Below are positions 20,026-29,336 of a stretch of 64,000 nucleotides of DNA, one piece after another. The translations under genes and the position numbers were made by a program. The stretch's first letter is position 1. Each line of letters opens with the position of its first letter. Source of the DNA: Xanthomonas bonasiae. GTDB taxonomy: Bacteria > Pseudomonadota > Gammaproteobacteria > Xanthomonadales > Xanthomonadaceae. The notes beneath the pieces were generated by a model. The model saw only the letters and a program-made list of their open reading frames with translations. It had not been told where the DNA came from and ran no database searches. Location of the stretch: NCBI RefSeq assembly GCF_017163705.1, contig NZ_JAFIWB010000014.1, positions 1 through 64,000 of the forward strand. Direction: 5' to 3'.

Positions 20026-20913
20026 ATGGTGTGGGAGCGAGTTCAGTCGCGACGGGCTGCACCGGGAAGGCCTGTCGCGACGGATGGCCCGAGTCCACCC
20101 GGAGTCGCTCCCGCAAGAAGCACCATCCGCATCGTCTGTGCGCCCTTGGTGCTGATGCTGGCGCTCGCCGCCTGCTCCAAGCACAGCGCGGAAAGCGCGG
20201 CCGAGGCGCCCGCTGCCGGGCCGGCCGCGGCACCGACCGCGGACGGACGCGCGGCGATGCTGGCCTACGAGCACGAGGTGAACGTGCAACTGCCGGCGGC
20301 GCAGATCGAGGCGCGGCTCAAGCAGGCCCAGGACAGCTGCCTGAGCGGGCGCTTCGGCGCCTGCAACGTACTGTCGATGCAGCAGCGCGGCGGCGAGTCT
20401 CCGCAGGCCACGCTGAGCGTGCGCATCGTGCCGGCAGGGGTGGAATCGCTGATCGCGCAGGCCGGCAACGGTGGCGAGATCGGCAGCCGCAGCACCCATG
20501 CCGAGGACCTGGCGCAGGCGGTGCAGGACAACGCCGCGTTGCAGCAGCGCCTGCAGGCCGAGCAGCGCCGCCTGCAGGAATTCCAGCAGCGCCGCGACCT
20601 CAGCGTCGCCGACATGATCAGCCTGTCGGCGAAATTGGCCGAACTCGATACGCAATTGCTGGCCGCCAGCCAGGAGGCGGCGCAGCAGCGCCGGCGTATC
20701 GAGACGCAGCGGTTGACCCTGCAGTTCGCTGCGCTCGACGGCGAACGCAGCCGCAGCGAGATCGGCGAAGCCTTCGCCGACACGGGCGCGATCTTCGCCT
20801 CCGCCACCGCCTGGGCGATCCGTACGATCGCGGCGCTGACCCCGTTCGTGCTGCTCGGGGTGGTGCTGTGGTGGCTGGTCGCCTGGCTGCGTCGGCGACG
20901 CAGGCGCGCTTAG
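20026..20913 (+). CDS. DUF4349 lipoprotein with REP-derived N-terminus
   Basis: The conserved part is a typical DUF4349 protein: a hydrophobic segment with lipobox LAAC (Cys about 50 from the ATG at 20026), a low-complexity linker, a coiled coil (about 165-215 with QRLQAEQRRLQEFQQRR), and a C-terminal membrane helix ending in RRRRRRA. The only ATG before the signal region is at 20026, and residues 2-30 are translated from a REP-type palindrome (20030-20118). Later starts (TTG 20146, ATG 20155) would leave almost no signal peptide. So the native start may have been replaced when the palindrome inserted. Function is unknown. Confidence 0.7.
   Translation: MVWERVQSRRAAPGRPVATDGPSPPGVAPARSTIRIVCAPLVLMLALAACSKHSAESAAEAPAAGPAAAPTADGRAAMLAYEHEVNVQLPAAQIEARLKQAQDSCLSGRFGACNVLSMQQRGGESPQATLSVRIVPAGVESLIAQAGNGGEIGSRSTHAEDLAQAVQDNAALQQRLQAEQRRLQEFQQRRDLSVADMISLSAKLAELDTQLLAASQEAAQQRRRIETQRLTLQFAALDGERSRSEIGEAFADTGAIFASATAWAIRTIAALTPFVLLGVVLWWLVAWLRRRRRRA
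20030..20118. repeat. REP-type palindrome at the start of the DUF4349 gene
   Basis: The left arm TGTGGGAGCGAGTTCAGTCG and a right arm ending in GGAGTCGCTCCCGCAAGAAG form an imperfect inverted repeat with GTCGCGAC in the centre. It is a variant of the palindromes at 20942 and 23297. It stays open in the DUF4349 reading frame. Confidence 0.75.
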
Positions 20914-20941
20914 AAAGCTGGCGCTCGCCAGGTGCAACTTG

Positions 20942-21009
20942 TGTAGGAGCGGCTTCAGCCGCGACGGGCTTTACCGGTAAAGCCCGTCGCGGCTGAAGCC
21001 GCTCCTACA
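20942..21009. repeat. Perfect 68-base REPIN palindrome
   Basis: The 34 bases from 20942 (TGTAGGAGCGGCTTCAGCCG, then CGACGGGCTTTACC) are followed directly by their exact reverse complement, with no loop. This is a REP-doublet (REPIN) in its symmetrical form. It lies between the converging DUF4349 gene and the small acidic protein gene, where it could also end transcription from both sides. Confidence 0.92.
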
Positions 21010-21039
21010 GTGCTTCGTCAGTCGAGGAGAGAGAAGGCG

Positions 21040-21333
21040 CTAGCCTTCGTCCTGCTCGAACTCCACGATCACTTCCAGGTCGAAAGCCAGCGCCTCCACC
21101 GCTTCGCGCACCTTCTGCGCGGTGGCGAGGTTGCCGGCCTCGATCTCGACCTCGTGGGTGCCTGGACCCTGGTCGTCGGGCAGTCCGGCCGAGCTGGAAT
21201 CGTCGTCGTCCATATGGCTCATCAGATCGTCGATTTCCTCGACGTGCTCGATGCCTTCCAGGCTGCCGAGCAGGTTGATGATGGCGCGGGCGTCGTCTTC
21301 GCTGCCGGTGATGCGGATACGGAGCAGGGGCAT
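21040..21333 (-). CDS. Small acidic protein of unknown function
   Basis: This is a 97-residue protein I do not recognise. It starts MPLLRIRITGSEDDARAIINLLGSLEGIEHVEEIDD, with the spacing of a small ferredoxin-like alpha/beta fold. An Asp/Ser-rich stretch (MDDDDSSS) follows, and the protein ends with acidic residues. There is no signal peptide. GC content and codon use are like the neighbours. It is the last gene of a run that begins with the ArsR gene at 23198, 66 bases after the cupin-DUF2867 gene. Confidence 0.72.
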   Translation of the reverse strand: MPLLRIRITGSEDDARAIINLLGSLEGIEHVEEIDDLMSHMDDDDSSSAGLPDDQGPGTHEVEIEAGNLATAQKVREAVEALAFDLEVIVEFEQDEG

Positions 21334-21399
21334 GCGTGTTCCTCTGGGTAGGGGAAGGCAAGGCTAGGCAGGCGCCGGCTAAGACGAAGTGATGACGGC

Positions 21400-22851
21400 T
21401 CAGCGCGGTTGCGACGCGGCGCTGCCGAGCGCGGCCTGGTCCACCGTGGTCTCGTCGAACACCGGCGCCAGCAGCGCCTCGGCCGCGGCGCGCAGCATCG
21501 CCGGGGCGATGTAGTGGCGATGGCCGCGCGCGATCAAGGCCATGTACAGGCGGCCGAACCAGTTGCGGCAGGCCACGCGCGTGTCCAGGCTCAGTTCCAC
21601 GCTGCCGTCCTCGGCGACGTCCACGCCCACGCAGCTGCGGAACACCAGGTGCCGGTCGTCGGCGCCGAGCAGCACCTGCGCGCGCCGGTCGTGCGCGGCG
21701 TGCGCCTGGCCCAGCACCGGGAAGCGGCCGGCGAACAGGCGTTCGCGCTGCGGCGACAGCAGCGAGGACACCGGGCACCCGAGCGGCGAGGTGCGCAGCC
21801 GCAGCGGCGCGACCAGCGCATTGCGGATCCGCATCAGCCAGGTCACGCCGAGCGGCCGACGCTGCATGAAGCCTTCCAGCAGCGCCACCATCAGCGCGTG
21901 CGCACCGCGCTGGCGCAACTGATGCGGCTGCAGGCGCAGGCGCACGCTGTCCTGGTGGTCGTGCGCCTGCAGCTCGTCCCACAGCAGCGAGCCGGGCACC
22001 GGCTGCGGCAGCGAGCGCACGGCCGCCAGGCGCGGCGCCAGCGCGACGAAGCCGGGCGGATGCCGCCACCTGCCCAGCGCCTGGCGCAGGCGCCCGCTGC
22101 GCGCGCGCAGGTCCGCGCACCAGGCCAGGCGCCGGCTGCCGGGCGAAGCGGACAGCGACAGGCGCACGGTCGGCACCTGCACCGCCTGCGCCTGCGGCGA
22201 CGCCAGCAGTGCGCACACCGCCTCCGGCAGCAATTCGGTCAGCGTGGCGATGTCGGCGGTGCCGGCCATGACCCGTTCGCGCACCTGTGGGCTCAGATCG
22301 CCGCCGGCCTCGTCGCTGTGGCAGGACAGCGCGAAGAACGCCGGATGCGCCGCGTTCGCGCGCAGCGGCGCGAACTGGTGCCAGGTGCCGCCGCCGAAGC
22401 GCACGGTGAACAGGCAGTCGGCCGGCAGGTCGACGTGGCGCAACGCGGCCAGGAAATGCTGCGGGTCCTGTTCGAGCTGCGCCATCGATGCGGTGCAGAA
22501 GCGCAACTGCGCGCCGCCGCTGCCGGTGATCGCGGTGAACATGCGGTGCCCGGCGTGGCGATGGAAGGGATGCCCGTTGGCGCCGACCGCGAAGGAGAAC
22601 AGCGCGGTCGATTCGCCATTGGCGAAATCGGTGTCGGCCAGCCGTGCCGACGGTTCGTCCAGCGCATCGTGGAAGCTCGGGTGCGCGCGCTGGCGCACGC
22701 AGGCCTGGGCGATCAACGGATCGCCGGCGCCGGCGCCGAGCTGCGCGATCAGGGTCACTTCCACCGGCAGCCCGCCGCTGTACGAGGCCAGGCGCACGGA
22801 GGGAAAACCTGCCTGGGCGGCAGCGGTTTCGCGGAGCGGGGCGGTGGACAT
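21400..22851 (-). CDS. Cupin-like / DUF2867 fusion protein
   Basis: This is a 483-residue two-part protein. The N-terminal half contains HPFHRHAGHRMF (about 95-106), a His cluster like a cupin metal site, followed by beta-rich sequence with GGTWHQF near 155. The C-terminal part from about 330 (TWLMRIRNALVAPLRLRTS) matches DUF2867, with LLGADDRHLVFRS and the closing NWFGRLYMALIARGHR. DUF2867 proteins are usually stand-alone and of unknown function. It lies 32 bases after the ArsR gene on the same strand and is probably controlled by it. Confidence 0.72.
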   Translation of the reverse strand: MSTAPLRETAAAQAGFPSVRLASYSGGLPVEVTLIAQLGAGAGDPLIAQACVRQRAHPSFHDALDEPSARLADTDFANGESTALFSFAVGANGHPFHRHAGHRMFTAITGSGGAQLRFCTASMAQLEQDPQHFLAALRHVDLPADCLFTVRFGGGTWHQFAPLRANAAHPAFFALSCHSDEAGGDLSPQVRERVMAGTADIATLTELLPEAVCALLASPQAQAVQVPTVRLSLSASPGSRRLAWCADLRARSGRLRQALGRWRHPPGFVALAPRLAAVRSLPQPVPGSLLWDELQAHDHQDSVRLRLQPHQLRQRGAHALMVALLEGFMQRRPLGVTWLMRIRNALVAPLRLRTSPLGCPVSSLLSPQRERLFAGRFPVLGQAHAAHDRRAQVLLGADDRHLVFRSCVGVDVAEDGSVELSLDTRVACRNWFGRLYMALIARGHRHYIAPAMLRAAAEALLAPVFDETTVDQAALGSAASQPR

Positions 22852-22883
22852 CGGCGGGTTCCTTTTGGCCGGGGCGGGACGGA

Positions 22884-23198
22884 TCAGGCGTTCTTCTTCG
22901 CCAGCTTGCGCGCTTCGCGCTTGAGCGGGCCGGCGCTGGGGCAGACCTCGAAGGCGAAGCCGCTGAGCGTATTGACCAGGTTGTCGGGGGTCAGCCGGTA
23001 CACCACGAACTGGCCGCGGCGCTCGCTCGACACCAGCCCGGCCGCTTCCAGCACCGACAGATGCCGCGAGATCGCCGGCGCGCTCATCGCGAAACGCTGC
23101 CCGATCTGCCCGGCAGTGAGTTCCTGCGCCGACAGGTAGGCCAGGATCTCGCGGCGCGGGCGGGAGGCGAGGGCTTCGAAGACACGGTCGATGGACAT
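22884..23198 (-). CDS. ArsR-family repressor (SdpR-like autorepressor)
   Basis: The 104-residue protein is a winged-helix ArsR regulator: MSIDRVFEALASRPRREILAYL, then the recognition region MSAPAISRHLSVLEAAGLV and the wing RRGQFVVYRL. The metal-binding ELCVCDL motif is missing and only one Cys is present (about 86), so it is not a classical metal sensor; SdpR-type autorepressors look like this. A palindromic AT-rich operator candidate lies just upstream (23205-23232). It probably represses itself and the cupin-DUF2867 gene. Confidence 0.88.
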   Translation of the reverse strand: MSIDRVFEALASRPRREILAYLSAQELTAGQIGQRFAMSAPAISRHLSVLEAAGLVSSERRGQFVVYRLTPDNLVNTLSGFAFEVCPSAGPLKREARKLAKKNA

Positions 23199-23204
23199 CA
23201 GGGA

Positions 23205-23232
23205 TTAGATAATTAACGAATTAGCTAATTAA
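23205..23232. promoter_or_regulatory. ArsR operator candidate
   Basis: Two near-identical 12-mers, TTAGATAATTAA (23205-23216) and TTAGCTAATTAA (23221-23232), lie 16 bases apart, starting 7 bases before the ArsR start codon. The second contains the perfect palindrome AATTAGCTAATT (23219-23230). The stretch is strikingly AT-rich in 70% GC DNA. Confidence 0.72.
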
Positions 23233-23296
23233 TGACGCATCGATGGCCGTGTGTCAAGCGTCGTGCGGCGTATTTCTGTTTCAGGCGATCGGATCT

Positions 23297-23364
23297 TGTA
23301 GGAGCGGCTTCAGCCCCGACACGCGTTACCGGCAATGTCTGTCGCGGCTGAAGCCGCTCCTACA
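23297..23364. repeat. 68-base REPIN palindrome
   Basis: The arms are TGTAGGAGCGGCTTCAGCCC and GGCTGAAGCCGCTCCTACA. The element has exactly the same length (68) as the one at 20942, but its centre has diverged and one arm carries a substitution. It lies just beyond the stop codon of the LysR gene. Confidence 0.9.
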
Positions 23365-23387
23365 AAAGCGCGCAACCAGGCGAACGC

Positions 23388-24329
23388 CTAACCCGCCCTC
23401 GGCGGCAGCCCCAGCAGTTCCGCCGGCAGCGCCGGCATCGGCGTGCGTTCGTCCAGCGCCTCGCGCTTGAGCCAGTCGATGAACTGGCTGGCCGCCGGGC
23501 TGGGCAGGCGGTGGCCGGGATGCACGATGTAGTACGAATAGCGCGCCTTCAGCGCCGGGCCGGGCAGGCGCACCAGTTCGTAGCGCTGCAGGTACGGCTG
23601 GGCGATGTGCTTGCGCGCCAGCACCGCGCCGACGCCGTACACCGCCGCGCGCATCGCATCGGTGCTGTCGTTGAAGGTGTGCATCGGCGGCAGTTCCACG
23701 CCGCGCACCGCGGCGGCGCGGAACCAGTCGCGCCAGCCCTGCGGCGACATGTCGCTGAGCAGCGGCAGCTGCGCGATCTGCTCGGGATGGCGCAGCGTGG
23801 CCAGCTGCGGCAGTGCCGGCGAGGCGACCGGGAACAGTTCGTCGTCCATCAGGTGGTGCGAGGTCAGCCCCGGCCACGCGCCCTGGCCGTAGCGGATGCC
23901 CAGCTCGGGGCCGCCGTCCTCAAAGCGCGAGAACGCCGCGTCGGTCTGGATGTCCAGGCGCACGTGCGGATGCGCCTGGCAGAAGCGCGGCAGCCGCGGC
24001 AGCAGCCAGCAGTAGGACAGCGAGCGCAGCGTGGTGATGCGCAGCGGCGCGGTATCGGCCTGCGGGTGCAGGTTGCCGGCCACCGCGGCGATGTCGGCCA
24101 GCGCCGCGCTGGCCGCATCGGCCAGCTGCCGGCCCTCGGCGGTCAGCTTGACCCCGCGCGCATGGCGCTGGAACAGCGTCGCGCCGAGCAGCGCTTCCAG
24201 CTTGCGCACGTGGTGGCTGACCGCGCTGGCGGTGAGGTGCAGTTCCTCCGCGGCGTGGGCGAAATTCTGGTGGCGCGCCGCGGCGGCGAACACGCCGAGC
24301 GCGGGCAGCAGGGCAGGGCGCAGTTGCAT
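23388..24329 (-). CDS. LysR-family transcriptional regulator (GcvA-like)
   Basis: The 313-residue regulator has an N-terminal winged helix (FAAAARHQNFAHAAEELHLTASAVSHHVRKLEALLG, about 13-50) and a periplasmic-binding-like effector domain. SHHVRKLE and the FSRFEDGGPELGIRYG segment resemble the GcvA/AmpR branch. The ATG at 24329 gives the family N-terminus MQLRPALLPALG; the open frame to 24617 is not homologous. It is divergent from an EamA transporter gene, which it probably controls, in the usual LysR arrangement. Confidence 0.9.
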   Translation of the reverse strand: MQLRPALLPALGVFAAAARHQNFAHAAEELHLTASAVSHHVRKLEALLGATLFQRHARGVKLTAEGRQLADAASAALADIAAVAGNLHPQADTAPLRITTLRSLSYCWLLPRLPRFCQAHPHVRLDIQTDAAFSRFEDGGPELGIRYGQGAWPGLTSHHLMDDELFPVASPALPQLATLRHPEQIAQLPLLSDMSPQGWRDWFRAAAVRGVELPPMHTFNDSTDAMRAAVYGVGAVLARKHIAQPYLQRYELVRLPGPALKARYSYYIVHPGHRLPSPAASQFIDWLKREALDERTPMPALPAELLGLPPRAG

Positions 24330-24565
24330 GGCTAGACACGCGGCAGATTTGTGGCTCGCGACGATACTACGCGCTTGTGGGCGTTGCGACGGCGCGCGAT
24401 CCTGGCAGCCATGCGCAAGATGCGGGGCCGGTACGGGCCGCGTTGGCGCGCGGCCCCGCTTCTGTCGCTGTTCGCGCGCTTTGCCTGGTGGCAGGTGGCA
24501 GCCGCGTCCGCGGCGACCGCACGATCGACGGCAGCGGACACAAGATGAATCCAGGAGACAACACG

Positions 24566-25474
24566 GTGAATGCAGCCCATCCCGCGTCCGGCGATCCAGC
24601 CGACGTCCTTCCGGCACCCGCGGTGCGCGACTGGCGCACGCCCCTGGAGCTGCTGTTCCTGGGCATCGTCTGGGGCTGCTCGTTCCTGTTCATGCGCGTG
24701 GCGGCGCCGCAGTTCGGCGCCTATGCGCTGGTGGAACTGCGCCTGGCGCTGGGGGCGACGGTGCTGCTGCCGTTCCTGTGGATGGCGCGCGCGCGCTTTC
24801 CGCTGCGGCGCTGGCCGACGCTGGCGGCGATCGGGCTGCTCAACTCCGCGTTGCCGTTCCTGCTGTTCGCCTGGGGCGCGCAGCATGCGCCGGCGGCGAT
24901 CGGCGCGATCTGCAACGCGATGACCGTGCTGTTCACCGCGCTGATCGCGTTCCTGTTCTTCGGCGAGAAGATCGGCGTGCGCCGCGCGGTGGCGCTGCTG
25001 ATCGGCTTCGTCGGCATTGTGGTCCTGGCCACCGGCAAGTCGGCCGGGCTGAGCGTGGGGCCGGCGGCGTTCGCCGGCGCCACCGCCTCGCTGCTGTACG
25101 GCATCGGCTACAGCCTGGTGAAGCGCTACATGAGCGACCTGCCGCCGGCGGCGTCGGCCGCCTCCACGCTGGGCTGCAGCGCAGTGCTGCTGGCGCCGCT
25201 GGCATGGACGCATTGGCCGGCCGCGCCGGTGCCGGCGGTGGCCTGGGCCTGCGCCGGCGCGCTGGGTGTGGTCTGCACCGGGCTCGCCTTCCTGATGTAC
25301 TACCGGCTGATCCAGCGCATCGGCCCGGCGCGCGCGTCGACGGTGACTTACCTGGTCCCGGTGTTCGGCGCGCTGCTGTCCTGGTCGATCCTCGGCGAGC
25401 CGTTGACCTGGAGCATGCTGCTGGCCGGCGCGCTGATCCTGGGCAGCGTCGCCTTCAGCCAGCGCGCGCGTTGA
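24566..25474 (+). CDS. EamA-family transporter (DMT superfamily)
   Basis: This inner-membrane transporter of about 302 residues has ten hydrophobic segments in two EamA repeats; the first begins LLFLGIVWGCSFLFMRVAAP. The GTG at 24566 is chosen because AGGAG (24553-24557) lies 8 bases upstream; the ATG at 24545 would add seven residues. It is divergent from the LysR gene, which suggests regulated export of a metabolite, and 11 bases before the DinB gene. Confidence 0.85.
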   Translation: MNAAHPASGDPADVLPAPAVRDWRTPLELLFLGIVWGCSFLFMRVAAPQFGAYALVELRLALGATVLLPFLWMARARFPLRRWPTLAAIGLLNSALPFLLFAWGAQHAPAAIGAICNAMTVLFTALIAFLFFGEKIGVRRAVALLIGFVGIVVLATGKSAGLSVGPAAFAGATASLLYGIGYSLVKRYMSDLPPAASAASTLGCSAVLLAPLAWTHWPAAPVPAVAWACAGALGVVCTGLAFLMYYRLIQRIGPARASTVTYLVPVFGALLSWSILGEPLTWSMLLAGALILGSVAFSQRAR

Positions 25475-25485
25475 GGGACCTGCCG

Positions 25486-25998
25486 ATGACCGCTTCCCTG
25501 CTCGCATCGCAATTCGCCTACAAAGCATGGGCCAACGCCGAGTTGCTGCAGGCGCTGGCGCAGATCGACGCGGCCGCGTATCCGGCGCAACGGCAGCGCG
25601 CGATCCGGCTGTTGAACCACACCTACGTCGTGGACCTGATCTTCGCCGCGCACCTGGACGGCGGCACCCATGCGTTCACGGGCAGCAATACACCGGAGAC
25701 GCCGGCGCTGGAGGCGTTGCACGCAGCCGTCGCCGAATCCGACCGATGGTATGCCGGCTACGTCGTCCAGCTCGATGCGACCGCATTGCAACAATCGCGC
25801 GCATTCCGCTTCACCGACGGCGATGCCGGTCGCATGACCCGCGAGGAAATGCTGTTCCACGTCCTCGCGCACGGCGCCTATCACCGCGGCAACATCGCCA
25901 TGCTGCTCAGCGATTGCGGGGTGGAACAACCGCGCGAGCTGTACACCCGCTTCCTGCACGCACGCGAACCCGAGCGCCGCGGCGCGGCGCCTGGTTAG
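25486..25998 (+). CDS. DinB-family protein
   Basis: The 170-residue protein fits the DinB/YfiT four-helix bundle family: FAYKAWANAELLQAL near the start, LLNHTYVVDLIFAAHLDG, and VLAHGAYHRGNIAMLL. The three His residues at those places (in LNHT, LAHG and YHRG) are the usual metal triad. Members are thiol-dependent S-transferases or have no known role. The gene follows the EamA transporter by 11 bases and is probably on the same transcript. Confidence 0.87.
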   Translation: MTASLLASQFAYKAWANAELLQALAQIDAAAYPAQRQRAIRLLNHTYVVDLIFAAHLDGGTHAFTGSNTPETPALEALHAAVAESDRWYAGYVVQLDATALQQSRAFRFTDGDAGRMTREEMLFHVLAHGAYHRGNIAMLLSDCGVEQPRELYTRFLHAREPERRGAAPG

Positions 25999-26073
25999 AC
26001 GCTGGGCGCCACATCGCCAACGCTAAACCGCGCTGCAGTGCATGCGCTGAATATGAGACGCAATCATTTTTGG

Positions 26074-26280
26074 CTAGCTACTGGATTTGCCTAGCCAACC
26101 TGCCTCAACGATCTCGACAGCAGACAAGATTCTCTGCGCAAAAGCGCGAGCCTGCGTCACGTCGAACTCCACTGCATCTTCGTAGGGCATTGCGACGACT
26201 TTGATGAAGATGAGGCCCTCGTCCTGACGCGCCTCGCAGTCAACGGTCTCTTGGTAAGGCTGCTTGGAGAGGTCGGTCAT
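26074..26280 (-). CDS. Small hypothetical protein in a low-GC pocket
   Basis: This is a 68-residue protein (MTDLSKQPYQETVDCEARQD at the start) of unknown function. It has no signal peptide and no recognised motif. Base composition is near 55% GC, clearly below the neighbours, and codon use includes several codons that are rare elsewhere in the window, which points to recent acquisition. The frame is open 12 codons upstream; the second Met was chosen because it starts a charged soluble sequence. Confidence 0.5.
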   Translation of the reverse strand: MTDLSKQPYQETVDCEARQDEGLIFIKVVAMPYEDAVEFDVTQARAFAQRILSAVEIVEAGWLGKSSS

Positions 26281-26406
26281 GTTTGTTGGGGCGCCTGAGA
26301 TGCAAGTGAGCGGCAACCGGAGCGCGCGTTACCCAAAGTACGCGCGCAAGCAGTGATTGCTTTGTCGACTAGCTGTTCGCAGAGTTTTCATGGCAGCTAA
26401 CTACTA

Positions 26407-27321
<915 letters not shown>

Positions 27322-27406
27322 GGCGGCAGCCTGGAGGACGGTAGCCGATTCTTACCCAGCCACCGTCGCTGCGCCAATGCCGCCGTTGCGTTGCCGGCCG
27401 CTGTGC

Positions 27407-29176
27407 TCAGCGCGCCGGTGCGCGTTGCGGGGCGTCCTGCGTCTCCTGCGGGGCGGCCACCGCGGGCTGCGCAGTCGCATTCAATGCATCGAGCTGGCGC
27501 AGGCTGTCCTGCAGCGGCGTGGCCGCGGCGACCTGCGCGTCCACGTAGGCGGTGCGCTTGTCGCCCCCCATCGGGTCGCCCTGCACGGCGAACACGCGGC
27601 CGGCGTCGTTGCGCAGCACATGGTCGACCTGAGTCAGGCCTTCGCGCTTGGCCGCCAGCAGCAGGTGCGTGGCCAGTTGCGGATCGGCCGGCGTCAACCG
27701 GGCGTCGATCATGCGCTGCATCGCGTGGTCCGGATGCGCCGGATCGCGGGGATCGGCCGGCGTGCTCGCGGGTGTCGCCCGCGCTGTGGCCGCGACCTTC
27801 GGATCGACATTGTCGACGCCGGCGTCGATGCGGGTCAGCGCGCCGCTCAGCGCGCCGTCGGCATCGGCGGCGACGCGGAACAGGCGTTCGCTCAGGCCGT
27901 ACGGGGAATTGCCGAGATTGCGCGCCAGCCCGATCGCGAATTCCTCGTTGCTCATGCGGGCGTAGGCGCCGGCCTGCTCGCGATCGAACGGACGCGCCTG
28001 CGCGGCCTGCGCGTACTGCTGGCGCAGCGCGCCCATCTGCGCCTCCGAGAAATTCAGGGTCACGTCCTGGCCGGCGGCGATGGCGTCGGCCGCGGTGTCC
28101 TTCCTGGCCAGCGCGGCATTGAGCAGCTGCGCCTGGTTGCCGTCGACCTTGCCGAAGCCGAGCTGGTAGCGGCGCGCCTCGGCGTGTTCGCTGCCGGCGG
28201 CATCGAACTGGCGGGTCACGGTGAGCGGCACGTTGTCGGCGTACTGCAGCTTGCTGGTGACGGTGCTGCTGCCGTCGGCATGGGTGGCGCGTACGTTCTC
28301 GCCGCTGTTGCGCTGCCCGGCCAGGTCCAGGCTCAGCGACCCCACCCCGAGTTTGGCGCGGGTCTGCGAGCTCGCGCTCAGGGTGTCGATCCGCTGCACG
28401 TCGCTGACCCCGGGTGCCGCCTGCGCCGGCAACTGGCCGCTGCCGAGGAAATCGCGATAGGCGGCCTGCGCCTGCGGGTCGCGCAGGTCGAAGGTTGCGG
28501 TGTGCATGCTGGCCTGGCCCAGCGCGTCCTGGCGGCCCAGCATGGCCTGCGCGACGGGCGTCTTCAGCCCGATCATGTCCAGGCGTTCGATCGCCGCGGT
28601 CGGTCCTGTCGCCACGCGCACGTGGTCCGGATCCAGGCGTTGCGCGGTGTAGCTCACGCCTGCCGCGTCGGTGTGTTCGCTGCTGCTGGCGAAACTGCGG
28701 AACGAGGCTTCCAGCGAGGTGCGAACGAAGGCCTGGCCGTCGAGCCTGACACTGCCGCCGACCGGGATGCTCAGTGGATCGAATGGATTGACGCTGCGCG
28801 CGGCCTCGGCGGTGGCGTCGCCGGGCAGGGTGACGTTGTAGCGCGCGCGCTCGCCGAGCTGGGTCGTGCTGCTGAGGCTCGCGGCGTTGCGGCCGGTGAT
28901 GGCGGCGTCGAGCTGGTGGCCCTGGCGGAATTCCATCTCCAGGCCGAACTCGGTCTTGCCGTCGGCGGTGCGCCGGCTGGCGCCCACGCTCTGGGTGGAG
29001 ACGAACTGGTGCGCGAGCGGCCCGCTGCGTCCCAGCGTATGGGACTGCGTGTGCTCCACGCTGGCGCTGCCGTCGGCCGGATTCCATTTCAATGGACCGG
29101 CGCTGCGGCTGCTGCCAGCGCTGGCGAAGGTGGGATCGTTGGCCTGGGCGTCGTCGGCGGGCGTCGTCGAACTCAT
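27407..29176 (-). CDS. Putative type IV secretion effector with C-terminal XVIPCD
   Basis: The 589-residue protein has no signal peptide. Its last 120 residues match the Xanthomonas VirD4-interacting conserved domain: [17 protein letters not shown] (about 465-485), then GLTQVDHVL (about 507-515), VFAVQGDP (about 525-532) and a Gln/Pro/Ala-rich tail. This domain docks effectors to the VirD4 coupling protein of the bacteria-killing type IV secretion system. The first 440 residues are not recognised; they are Ser/Thr/Ala-rich with beta-strand-like segments and lack obvious lysozyme or lipase motifs. No small lipoprotein immunity gene adjoins it. The VirB/VirD4 genes are not in this window. Confidence 0.82.
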   Translation of the reverse strand: MSSTTPADDAQANDPTFASAGSSRSAGPLKWNPADGSASVEHTQSHTLGRSGPLAHQFVSTQSVGASRRTADGKTEFGLEMEFRQGHQLDAAITGRNAASLSSTTQLGERARYNVTLPGDATAEAARSVNPFDPLSIPVGGSVRLDGQAFVRTSLEASFRSFASSSEHTDAAGVSYTAQRLDPDHVRVATGPTAAIERLDMIGLKTPVAQAMLGRQDALGQASMHTATFDLRDPQAQAAYRDFLGSGQLPAQAAPGVSDVQRIDTLSASSQTRAKLGVGSLSLDLAGQRNSGENVRATHADGSSTVTSKLQYADNVPLTVTRQFDAAGSEHAEARRYQLGFGKVDGNQAQLLNAALARKDTAADAIAAGQDVTLNFSEAQMGALRQQYAQAAQARPFDREQAGAYARMSNEEFAIGLARNLGNSPYGLSERLFRVAADADGALSGALTRIDAGVDNVDPKVAATARATPASTPADPRDPAHPDHAMQRMIDARLTPADPQLATHLLLAAKREGLTQVDHVLRNDAGRVFAVQGDPMGGDKRTAYVDAQVAAATPLQDSLRQLDALNATAQPAVAAPQETQDAPQRAPAR

Positions 29177-29302
29177 GCATTCCTCCTGGATGGCGCCTGC
29201 CGGCGCGAGCGGCGCGCAGGATAGCCAGGCCGATGTTGCCGGTGCGTCAGGCGTTCGTTATGCCTGCTATGACTACCGGCACATTCGCTATACCAAACTC
29301 AA

Positions 29303-29327
29303 CACTAGTATGCATTCCAACCTAGTG
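29303..29327. promoter_or_regulatory. PadR operator candidate
   Basis: The inverted repeat CACTAG (29303-29308) and CTAGTG (29322-29327) has a 13-base spacer and lies ten bases before the PadR start codon. The position suits autorepression, and it could also affect the divergent XVIPCD gene, which starts about 130 bases away. Confidence 0.5.
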
Positions 29328-29336
29328 GGGGCGGTC

